This document shows, piece after piece, positions 46,042-53,261 of a stretch of 54,793 bases of DNA. Source of the stretch: JACQQW01 sp964520655 (GTDB lineage Bacteria; Omnitrophota; Gorgyraeia; Zapsychrales; Fredricksoniimonadaceae); the NCBI GenBank assembly GCA_964520655.1, contig CAZFNI010000014.1, forward strand, positions 1 to 54,793. The letters run 5' to 3'. Made by a program: the position numbers and the translations under genes. The notes under the pieces are model-generated. The model did no database searches and was not told the DNA's origin. It saw only the letters and a list, made by a program, of their open reading frames with translations. The first letter of the stretch is position 1. Every line of letters begins with the position of its first letter.

Positions 46042-47053
46042 AAAAACGCTGGGTCCCCAAACCCGCAACCTCATTGGATAAACTGGCAATGGCCTTGACC
46101 ATTTCAAACCCCACAGTTGTCTCAAAACAGGACGAGACAATGGCTTTTTTCCCGTTTTGCCGGGCTTCCTCGATCCAATCGAGGGCCGCCATGACCCCTC
46201 CTAAAACAACCGGCTTAATGATATAAGCTTTAACCCCTTCTTGATTCGCCAAAGTCGGCATACAGCGGCCAGGAGCGCTCACACCGCAGCGCAGATGCAA
46301 TAATGTCTCATCCAATGCAACTGGCATATGCGTTATTTGATAGAACTCTGCTAAACGGTCGGCATTTCCAATAGGCTCCTCAATAAACTCGATATTCTGC
46401 AAGCCCGCACATTCCACAAACAACTGGGCTTCAGCCAACGACCACACCCGGTTCGCATCAAGCCGGACCACGATCTCATTGGCCCCTAAGGCCCGCAGGT
46501 CCTGTACATTCTTCACATCAAAAGGAATATTACGATTGCCCACTTTTAGTTTAAAGACCTTTACTCCAGCATCCCAAGCGTTTCTCGCTTCCACCTTGAT
46601 CTGGTCATTGGTCCCTTGAAGTAAAAAGGCGCTTTCAACATGTTTATCGTCCCCGCCGATAAAAATATGCAACGGGACTTTCTGCGATCGAGATGCAAGC
46701 ATGATCAACGCTGATTCGACTCCAAAACGAACTGACGGGCAACAACTCTGCAAAGCAGGCTCATTGCGCAGACGGGCGAATAATTCTTCTTTGTCAGCTG
46801 GGATGGAGAGGCCTTTAAAAATACCGTCGGCCACTTCCAGATCATGTTTAGCTTTGCGCAGCGTTTCTCGGCTGACGCCCTCCAACGGAGCGACCTCGCC
46901 CTGGGCGCTGGTCCCATCGCTTGCGGTAACATTCCAATAAAAACCAATCCGTTGCGAGAAAGTACTGCCGCCAAAAGAAAAAGGCCTTATCAGATCAAGG
47001 CCGAAAGGCACGATCGAAGTATGTTTCAACGTCAACGGCTGCACAGGGCCCAT
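46034..47053 (-). CDS. menC: o-succinylbenzoate synthase (enolase superfamily)
   Basis: 339 residues. The catalytic pair K168-x-K170 is in FKLKVG; metal ligands D199 (RLDANR), E225 (FIEEPI) and D248 (ALDET) and the second-side K280 (IIKPVVLGG) are all present. The capping domain occupies about the first 125 residues. It dehydrates SHCHC to o-succinylbenzoate. N-succinylamino acid racemase has the same residues, but the neighbours menA, menB and menE decide for MenC. Overlaps menA by 22 bases. Confidence 0.93.
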   Translation of the reverse strand: MGPVQPLTLKHTSIVPFGLDLIRPFSFGGSTFSQRIGFYWNVTASDGTSAQGEVAPLEGVSRETLRKAKHDLEVADGIFKGLSIPADKEELFARLRNEPALQSCCPSVRFGVESALIMLASRSQKVPLHIFIGGDDKHVESAFLLQGTNDQIKVEARNAWDAGVKVFKLKVGNRNIPFDVKNVQDLRALGANEIVVRLDANRVWSLAEAQLFVECAGLQNIEFIEEPIGNADRLAEFYQITHMPVALDETLLHLRCGVSAPGRCMPTLANQEGVKAYIIKPVVLGGVMAALDWIEEARQNGKKAIVSSCFETTVGFEMVKAIASLSNEVAGLGTQRFYA

Positions 47054-47916
47054 CCTAAAGAATATAGAACGCTGTACATGATCAACAGCCGCCCTGTTTG
47101 CGCCAACACCTTATTAAGTTCTTCCCCGTCATTCGAGATACAAACCGTCTTGATCATGGGAATACTGAAAAACCCAACGATCGAAGCGACCACGATCCCC
47201 TGATGATCATGCGTAAGAAAAAACACAACAAATGGGGTCACCATGGCCAGCATCATGCACGCGATATATTCCGCCCGGGCAAATCCAGACCCAAAACGCA
47301 CCGCCAGTGTTTTCTTACCGGCACGTCTGTCCGTATCCACATCCCGCAAATTGTTGACCGCCAGGATCCCGCACGATAATGCGCCCGGCGCTATTCCCGC
47401 AAGCACCAGCGACCAATTCATGTCCAGGGCCTGCACGTAATATGTCCCCCCCACCGCCACAGGCCCAAAAAAGATAAATACAAAAATATCGCCTAACCCT
47501 AAATACCCCAGAGGCCTCTTCCCAGCTGTATAAAATATCCCGGAAAGCACGGAAACAACAGCAATGATCAGGATCGGCGTTTTCCCTCGAGCGTATAAAT
47601 AACCGCTTGCCGCCAGCGCTAAGGCGAAAGCAATGCAGGCTGCGATCAGAACAGCTTGAGGACTGATCAACCCCGCTTGGGTCACCCGAACAGGGCCTTT
47701 ACGCTCAGCGGTGTCAGCCCCTTTTTTGAAATCACAATAGTCATTGACCAGATTGGTCGCAATCTGGATCATTAGAGCACCAAAAGCACAAGCGAGCGCC
47801 GATGGCCAGAGAAAGGCACCATCTCCCCAGGCCATGGCTGTTGCGATCATTACAGGCGCAAGCGCCGCCGGCAAAGTTTTTGGCCTCACTGCGAGGATCC
47901 AGGATGTTAATTTCAT
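47032..47916 (-). CDS. menA: 1,4-dihydroxy-2-naphthoate polyprenyltransferase
   Basis: 294 residues with about eight or nine membrane segments, a UbiA-family fold. The first Asp motif is NLVNDYCDFKKGADTAERKG, and the second DVDTDRRAGKKTLAVRFG. RPKTLPAALAPV at the N-terminus is typical for MenA. It adds the prenyl tail to DHNA in the inner membrane. It begins immediately after the menB stop, with no gap. Confidence 0.93.
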   Translation of the reverse strand: MKLTSWILAVRPKTLPAALAPVMIATAMAWGDGAFLWPSALACAFGALMIQIATNLVNDYCDFKKGADTAERKGPVRVTQAGLISPQAVLIAACIAFALALAASGYLYARGKTPILIIAVVSVLSGIFYTAGKRPLGYLGLGDIFVFIFFGPVAVGGTYYVQALDMNWSLVLAGIAPGALSCGILAVNNLRDVDTDRRAGKKTLAVRFGSGFARAEYIACMMLAMVTPFVVFFLTHDHQGIVVASIVGFFSIPMIKTVCISNDGEELNKVLAQTGRLLIMYSVLYSLGWALCSR

Positions 47917-48738
47917 TTAAGGTCTTTTGGGGAATTTTGAGAAATCGGGTTTACGTTTTTCCTGAAACGCATTGCGGCCTTCCTGCCCTTCCTGGGTCAT
48001 ATAGAACAGCAGTGTCGCGTTGCCCGCGAGTTCCTGCAGTCCAGCCTGCCCGTCGCAATCGGCATTAAGCGCCGACTTAAGGCAGCGTATCGCCAACGGC
48101 GAGTGCTGCAATATTTCCTTACACCAGATAATGGTTTCCCGCTCCAGATCTTCATAAGGGACAACAGTATTAACAAGCCCCATATTCAATGCCTGCTGGG
48201 CATTATACTGCCGGCAAAGGAACCATATCTCGCGCGCTTTCTTCTGACCGACGATGCGCGCCATATAACTTGATCCATACCCCCCGTCAAATGAGCCGAC
48301 CTTGGGACCGGTCTGGCCGAAAATGGCATTATCCGCAGCAATGGTCAGATCACAGACCATCTGCAAGATCTGACCGCCGCCAACCGCGTAACCGGCCACC
48401 ATGGCGATCACCGGCTTTGGACAAGTCCTGATCTGGCGTTGGAAATCCAAAACATTCAATCGATTAGTGCCGTCCTTATCCTTATAGCCGGCATCTCCCC
48501 TGATCTTCTGGTCTCCGCCAGAACAAAAAGCTTCTTTGCCTTCCCCCGTCAAAATGATAACACCAATTTTTTCATCATCCCTCGCCTCATCTAAAGCCTT
48601 CATCATTTCTTTAACGGTCACAGGAGTGAACGCATTACGTCGATGAGGACGATTGATCGTGATCTTGGCGATCCCCTCAAACTTCTCATATTTTATCTCT
48701 TCAAAAGTGCCAGCGCTTTTCCATTTAGTTTGTGACAT
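47917..48738 (-). CDS. menB: 1,4-dihydroxy-2-naphthoyl-CoA synthase
   Basis: 273 residues from the ATG at 48738 (shared base with the HIT-protein stop, TAATG); a longer start would run into the HIT gene. Crotonase fold: FCSGGDQKIRGDAGY (71-85), GYAVGGGQILQMVCDLTIA in the oxyanion region, and QTGPKVGSFDGGYGS, which is specific for MenB. It ends FQEKRKPDFSKFPKRP, the family tail. It closes the naphthoate ring in menaquinone synthesis. Confidence 0.96.
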   Translation of the reverse strand: MSQTKWKSAGTFEEIKYEKFEGIAKITINRPHRRNAFTPVTVKEMMKALDEARDDEKIGVIILTGEGKEAFCSGGDQKIRGDAGYKDKDGTNRLNVLDFQRQIRTCPKPVIAMVAGYAVGGGQILQMVCDLTIAADNAIFGQTGPKVGSFDGGYGSSYMARIVGQKKAREIWFLCRQYNAQQALNMGLVNTVVPYEDLERETIIWCKEILQHSPLAIRCLKSALNADCDGQAGLQELAGNATLLFYMTQEGQEGRNAFQEKRKPDFSKFPKRP

Positions 48739-49043
48739 TACACATACCTCGGGATCAAGTGCGCGTGGGCGTGCATGACCACCTGCCCTGCCGCGGCACC
48801 GCAATTAAATTGAATATTAAACCCATCTGGATGAAGCTCCTGTTCCAGCATTTTCCTTGCTTTGCCGATCAATTCATAGATCGCCGTTATCTCCTCAGGC
48901 GTTGACTCAAAGACTGACCCATGATGTCGCTTTGGGATAAAGAGCATATGCCCCTTGGAAATGGGTTTAATATCATAAAGCGCATAGACCAATTCATTTT
49001 CCATGACTTTTGGCAAATTCTTACAAAAGATACAATCAGACAT
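48738..49043 (-). CDS. HIT-family nucleotide hydrolase/transferase
   Basis: 101 residues. SDCIFCKNL at the start with a CxxC-type zinc pair partner absent, KGHMLFIPKRHHGSV in the middle, and the triad H91-x-H93-x-H95 in VMHAHAHLIPR. HinT-like enzymes cut adenosine phosphoramidates or dinucleotides. The gene lies between a small membrane protein and menB; no link to quinone synthesis is evident beyond transcription. Confidence 0.9.
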   Translation of the reverse strand: MSDCIFCKNLPKVMENELVYALYDIKPISKGHMLFIPKRHHGSVFESTPEEITAIYELIGKARKMLEQELHPDGFNIQFNCGAAAGQVVMHAHAHLIPRYV

Positions 49044-49049
49044 GGCAGG

Positions 49050-49310
49050 TTACACCTTTAAACTGCGTTGCAGTTCCTCAACATCTTTTCGGGCTTTATT
49101 GGGCGTGGTCTTAAAGATCGAACAATACACCTCGATCGCCATCTCTTTCTTCCCCTCCATGAGCAAATTCCTCACATCGAACATGGTGGGGGTTCCGTTA
49201 ATGAACTTTCCTTCCCGCATGGTCTTAGACATCAGCCAATAGCGTCGGAAAGAAACGATCAAAATAGCCGCAAGCAGCACCAGCAGCATTGTATACGCGA
49301 TAACCATCAT
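49050..49310 (-). CDS. small membrane-anchored protein with a C-terminal L7/L12-like helix pair
   Basis: 86 residues. Residues 4-20 form one membrane segment. The rest should face the cytoplasm, because positive residues follow the segment. The C-terminal half, from LLMEGKKEMAIEVYCSIF to KARKDVEEL, has the spacing seen in the C-terminal domain of ribosomal L7/L12 (GKKxxAIxxY...A...VEEL). That likeness is weak and could be chance. The start overlaps the xseB stop by ATGA. Function unknown. Confidence 0.7.
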   Translation of the reverse strand: MMVIAYTMLLVLLAAILIVSFRRYWLMSKTMREGKFINGTPTMFDVRNLLMEGKKEMAIEVYCSIFKTTPNKARKDVEELQRSLKV

Positions 49311-49504
49311 TGGGCAAAGTCCTCCACGATCTTTTTGACTTCCAGATCCGCCTTATCGATCTTGGATTTGCAGACTTTCAGTAAACCGACCGCTTCCTTA
49401 ATTCTAACCGAGAGATCATCCACATCGATCTCATCGTTCTCTATCTGAGCGATCAATTCGTCTAATTTCTTTAAAGCGTCCTGATATTTGATCTCTTTTG
49501 ACAT
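49307..49504 (-). CDS. xseB: exodeoxyribonuclease VII small subunit
   Basis: 65 residues, two helices. KYQDALKKLDELIAQIENDE at the start and AVGLLKVCKSKIDKADLEVK in the second helix are the family pattern. Several XseB chains coat the long helices of XseA in the nuclease that trims single-stranded DNA. It begins immediately after the xseA stop. Confidence 0.95.
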   Translation of the reverse strand: MSKEIKYQDALKKLDELIAQIENDEIDVDDLSVRIKEAVGLLKVCKSKIDKADLEVKKIVEDFAQ

Positions 49505-50800
49505 TTATATCACGCTGCTTTCTACTGTACCGTCCGCAAATGTTGTTTGAAGCTTTTGCGCCTTCTTAGCCTTCTCTACAGAATATATCACATCTCCCGC
49601 AAGACTGCGAGTGATCGAAAACCCCCTCTTTAAGGTATTCTTAGGGTCAGCCATATCCACAAGCTTTTGGTAGTATTTCATTCTATCTTTCTCTTTTTCC
49701 AGACGCAATTGAATTGTTTTCTTTAAGCCTTCCGACTGCTTTGCGAGCATGTGCTGCTGTTCCTTGGCATACATTTGAGCAAGTCGGATGATCCGCTCCT
49801 GCTGATTCTTTAAACGCTCCCGGGACAGCTTTATCCGTGTGACGGGCGCACGTAAGAACGCGTCAGCCAGATTTTTTATATGCCGCTGTTCCTGTTTGAA
49901 ATACTCCTCGGTCAGCCGCAGCAAACGCTCTTTTCTATCCTCAAGCTGATCAAAAGCATAGTTAACTTTCTCAATGAGCAGCTGCGCGACAGCCGTCGGT
50001 GTTTTGGCATATGTATGTGCGGCCAGATCAGTGATCGTCGTGTTGATCTCATGTCCTATGCCACTGATCACAGGATAACGACATTGGGCAACAGCCTCTG
50101 CGATCACGGCACTGTCAAAACAGCTTAATTCCGCGACCGACCCACCCCCGCGGGTGATCACAATGACATCCACTCCCATATTATTAAAAAACCCTATGGC
50201 TTTGGTGACAGACCCCTGGGCGTTCTTACCCTGCATGGTCGCATCAGCAACTAACACCTTAAACCCAAAACCGCTCCGTTTCAATTCATCGATAAAATCA
50301 TGATAAGCCGCGCTATCATAGGAAGTGATCAACCCGATACGCAGCATCAAATCCGGCAAAGGAACCCGTTTATTCTGGTCCAGGATCCCTTTTTGTTTCA
50401 ACAAAGCGATCAGCCGCTGACGGTCCTGGGCGATCTTCCCCAGCGTATACACAGGATCAATGCTCTCAACGATCACGCGGATCTGTCCGAACGGCGGATA
50501 AAAATCAACCTTAACGAGCAGCTTCACTTGAATATCTTCTTTTAAAACAAACGCATTCTCAGCGTTCTTAAGGATGGATTCGATCTTAAAACGGGAATTA
50601 GCCCAAATGGTCGCCCCGATCTTGGCAACCACCTGATTTGTAGAGGCATCCTTCTCGCTGAGGGTAAAATATAAATGATTATTCTTTTCCCGAAGTTCCT
50701 GGATCTCGCCGCAAACCCATAAAGCCCGGGGGAAGCCGGATCTAAGCACATCCCGGACAAAATTGCCTAACTCCGATACTGTTAAAAATTCTTCACTCAT
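49505..50800 (-). CDS. xseA: exodeoxyribonuclease VII large subunit
   Basis: 431 residues. An N-terminal OB domain (about 5-100, LTVSELGNFVRDVL at the start) binds single-stranded DNA. The catalytic domain has VIVITRGGGSVAELSCFD, PVISGIGHEINTTITDLAAH and KTPTAVAQLL, all family motifs. Long coiled coil at about 290-390. The C-terminal part has a GFSI segment as usual. The start overlaps the gene before it by four bases. Confidence 0.96.
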   Translation of the reverse strand: MSEEFLTVSELGNFVRDVLRSGFPRALWVCGEIQELREKNNHLYFTLSEKDASTNQVVAKIGATIWANSRFKIESILKNAENAFVLKEDIQVKLLVKVDFYPPFGQIRVIVESIDPVYTLGKIAQDRQRLIALLKQKGILDQNKRVPLPDLMLRIGLITSYDSAAYHDFIDELKRSGFGFKVLVADATMQGKNAQGSVTKAIGFFNNMGVDVIVITRGGGSVAELSCFDSAVIAEAVAQCRYPVISGIGHEINTTITDLAAHTYAKTPTAVAQLLIEKVNYAFDQLEDRKERLLRLTEEYFKQEQRHIKNLADAFLRAPVTRIKLSRERLKNQQERIIRLAQMYAKEQQHMLAKQSEGLKKTIQLRLEKEKDRMKYYQKLVDMADPKNTLKRGFSITRSLAGDVIYSVEKAKKAQKLQTTFADGTVESSVI

Positions 50801-51222
50801 GTCTTGATCAACCCCTGATCCAACATTTCTTTTTCCAGCGCCTTGCCCGCAGGGATGATCAGAGACTCCATCGACTCTAACTGCTTGTCCAGCTCGTGCT
50901 TCATCCCGTGCAGTTTCCTGGCATTCTCCGGGGTTTTTCGCTCTAGATCAGCCGAGTACCATTGTTCAAAATCTTTATGTTCCTTAAAGAGTACGTTAAA
51001 TCTCTCAAAAGCCCTGATGCAAACAATGATCGATTCATGTTTCTTGATACTGTTTAATTCTTTCACAGCATCCCACGCCCTAAGCGCAAACCCCTGGGTA
51101 ATGAACCGCCTCTGGTCCATGACATAAAATGTCTCTAGATTCTGTTCCATCTCTTCCAGAAAACACACCAGGTCTTTTTTTATCTTTCGCTTCTCTTGAA
51201 TTTTCTTGAGCAATGGGATCAT
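50797..51222 (-). CDS. conserved-looking small protein of unknown function, helical
   Basis: 141 residues. I do not recognise it. It is rich in charged residues and predicted helical by eye (KKIQEKRKIKKDLVCFLEEM, and a heptad-like end with LDKQLESMESL). It has no signal peptide and no membrane segment. AAGG stands seven bases before the ATG. The four-base overlap with xseA and the ten-base gap after the membrane gene place it in the same transcript. A link to exonuclease VII is possible only by position. Confidence 0.7.
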   Translation of the reverse strand: MIPLLKKIQEKRKIKKDLVCFLEEMEQNLETFYVMDQRRFITQGFALRAWDAVKELNSIKKHESIIVCIRAFERFNVLFKEHKDFEQWYSADLERKTPENARKLHGMKHELDKQLESMESLIIPAGKALEKEMLDQGLIKT

Positions 51223-51231
51223 GGGTAAGCC

Positions 51232-53250
51232 TTATCTGAAAAGTTTATAATGTGTCAGCGCCGCCCAAAGTTGATCGAACTGCAGCACCGGCATGACCGT
51301 TGAATAATCATCCGTCCACGTCCGCATCGGTTTATAATCATTGATACTAAGAGGTTTCCAACCCTCCGTCGTGATCAGACGGATAAATCGATCCTGGTCC
51401 CAGGTCATGACAGCCCAGAACGTCTTTAAGGTGATCCCGTCCTGCTTAGCCTCCTTGATCGCCGCAAATGCGCCGGTCTCATGAGCAATACGCGCCAATA
51501 CCGGTTCCAAATTAAAATAACGGCTTGGGATATGAAATAAGATCCCCCCGCGGTCTGTTAAATGCTGACGGTATAATCCCACAACATCCTTATTGACCAA
51601 ATGCACAGGAATAGCATCGCCGCCAAAAGCATCCACAATGAGCAGATCATATACCGCACCAGGTGTATTGGCTAAGGATAAGCGTGCATCTCCAATAGCC
51701 ACGCGGATATGCCCCTGAGCCAGACTCAAATACCAGAAATATTTCTGCGCTATGGATAATACGTCTGGATCGAGTTCATAAAAATCGATCGGCATGTCCG
51801 GCTTGCTGTACATCGCAGTCGTGCCCGCCCCCAACCCGATAGCCCCAACACTCCTTGCCTTAAAGATATCTTTCTGAAAGACCTCCCCTAACGGCGTCAA
51901 TGGACTGTAATACCCCAACGGCACATACCGGCGCACCGGGTCTGTCCACTGAATGCCGTGCAGTGTTGTTCCATGAACGAATGTACGCACATCATTTTTA
52001 TCAAATACATCATAAATGCCGTAATAGTTGCGTTTCTTGACCAGCGATTGATGCGGATTTGTCCAATAATCCCCAATAATAGCAATGATCACAAGACTTA
52101 ACAGGATCAGCCTCGTGATCTTGCTATTATAAAGAAACGCGATCAATCCCAATCCCAGCAAAAACTCAACAGGAGAATGAGATATCAATGGAATAATCCA
52201 ACTGGTCACAAAACCTCCCAGGAAACCGCCCAGTGAGATCATCACATAGAAGAACGTCAAATTGCCAGACGATGGTTTGGAACGGATCAATTCATGCTGT
52301 GTAAACAAACACAACACAAAGAGGATCAGATTGAACAATATGACTGACCATGCTGCGGGCAAGAAAGACGTCCTGACCTGAAAATAGAACATAACCCCCA
52401 AACATAAAGAAATACCGACCAGCGGCGCCACCCATGCTGGATACCACGGCTTATTCTTAAAACACAGAATAAATGTTAACAGATAAATACTTAACGGCAT
52501 GATCCATAATAACGGGATAGGCGCAACTTCGTAGGTGATCAAATTGGTAACCGATAAGAACAGCATGACCCCCGCCGCGCTAAGCAAAAGCCATCTCAAC
52601 GCAGTCTGCCGTGAGACGACAGCCGCCTTTTCTGTTCCCTTATTAACATCTCTGGCATCAATGATCTTAAACGCCCAAAGGGATAACAGCACAAGCAGTA
52701 CATAAGCGGCCCGCCACACATTAAGCTGCTGGGTATTGGTCATCAGCGGCTCAACCAAGAATGGATATGTCCATAACGCCGCAAATGACCCGACATTGGA
52801 TACGGCATACAGGATAAACGGGTGGTCGCGCCGGGAATGCGCGCTTGAAGACAGCCATGCCTGCATGACCAAAGAGATCGTGGACAACACCAAAAATACC
52901 GGCCCGATCGTCGTTAACAATCGGATAAAAATATCCAGTACCAACGGCATCCCGGAATTGTGATGGTCAACCTGCATCGCCCGTCCGGGAAAGAACAAAA
53001 AAGGAATGAACAATAATACTAAATGGACCTTGAGGTATTTCTTAAAACCCCACAGATCGATCCCTTTATGGGCCAGGACATAGCCCGCCAGCAGAACTGC
53101 CTGGAAGAATACTACACAAGCCCCCCATACCAGGTAACTGCCACCGTAAACAGGCAACAGCAGTTTCGCCACGATCAGCTCGATCTGGAACAAAAGAAAA
53201 GCGGATAGAAATGTGATCACGCTTAACAGTAAGAAACTTAGATGCCCCAC
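51232..53250 (-). CDS. fused membrane transporter-like / spermidine-synthase-like protein
   Basis: 672 residues from a GTG with GGAGG five bases upstream. The first 400 residues hold about 12-13 hydrophobic segments, with a LLFQIELIVAKLLLPVYGGS motif seen in parts near the start. The last 200 residues form a methyltransferase-like fold of the spermidine synthase group: IGLGAGTTA, FYELDPDV and VDAFGGDAIPVHL. The DAFGGDAIP loop replaces the catalytic loop of true spermidine synthases, as is usual for this fused family, so polyamine synthesis is doubtful. Function unknown. A paralogue lies 11 bases upstream. Confidence 0.85.
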   Translation of the reverse strand: MGHLSFLLLSVITFLSAFLLFQIELIVAKLLLPVYGGSYLVWGACVVFFQAVLLAGYVLAHKGIDLWGFKKYLKVHLVLLFIPFLFFPGRAMQVDHHNSGMPLVLDIFIRLLTTIGPVFLVLSTISLVMQAWLSSSAHSRRDHPFILYAVSNVGSFAALWTYPFLVEPLMTNTQQLNVWRAAYVLLVLLSLWAFKIIDARDVNKGTEKAAVVSRQTALRWLLLSAAGVMLFLSVTNLITYEVAPIPLLWIMPLSIYLLTFILCFKNKPWYPAWVAPLVGISLCLGVMFYFQVRTSFLPAAWSVILFNLILFVLCLFTQHELIRSKPSSGNLTFFYVMISLGGFLGGFVTSWIIPLISHSPVEFLLGLGLIAFLYNSKITRLILLSLVIIAIIGDYWTNPHQSLVKKRNYYGIYDVFDKNDVRTFVHGTTLHGIQWTDPVRRYVPLGYYSPLTPLGEVFQKDIFKARSVGAIGLGAGTTAMYSKPDMPIDFYELDPDVLSIAQKYFWYLSLAQGHIRVAIGDARLSLANTPGAVYDLLIVDAFGGDAIPVHLVNKDVVGLYRQHLTDRGGILFHIPSRYFNLEPVLARIAHETGAFAAIKEAKQDGITLKTFWAVMTWDQDRFIRLITTEGWKPLSINDYKPMRTWTDDYSTVMPVLQFDQLWAALTHYKLFR
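52685..52754 (-). repeat. 70-base near-identical segment shared with 54724..54793
   Basis: The segment equals 54724..54793 except for one base (69 of 70). It encodes the ...LVEPLMTNTQQLNVWRAAYV... region of both paralogues. Flanking parts are clearly more diverged, so a recent gene conversion or strong constraint is possible. The second copy reaches the window edge and may be longer. Confidence 0.85.
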
Positions 53251-53261
53251 CAGGCCTCCTT

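Noticed and set aside
46042..46140. Longer menE product starting at 46140
   Set aside because: It would overlap menC by about 100 bases, and the extra residues do not look like the ligase N-terminus.
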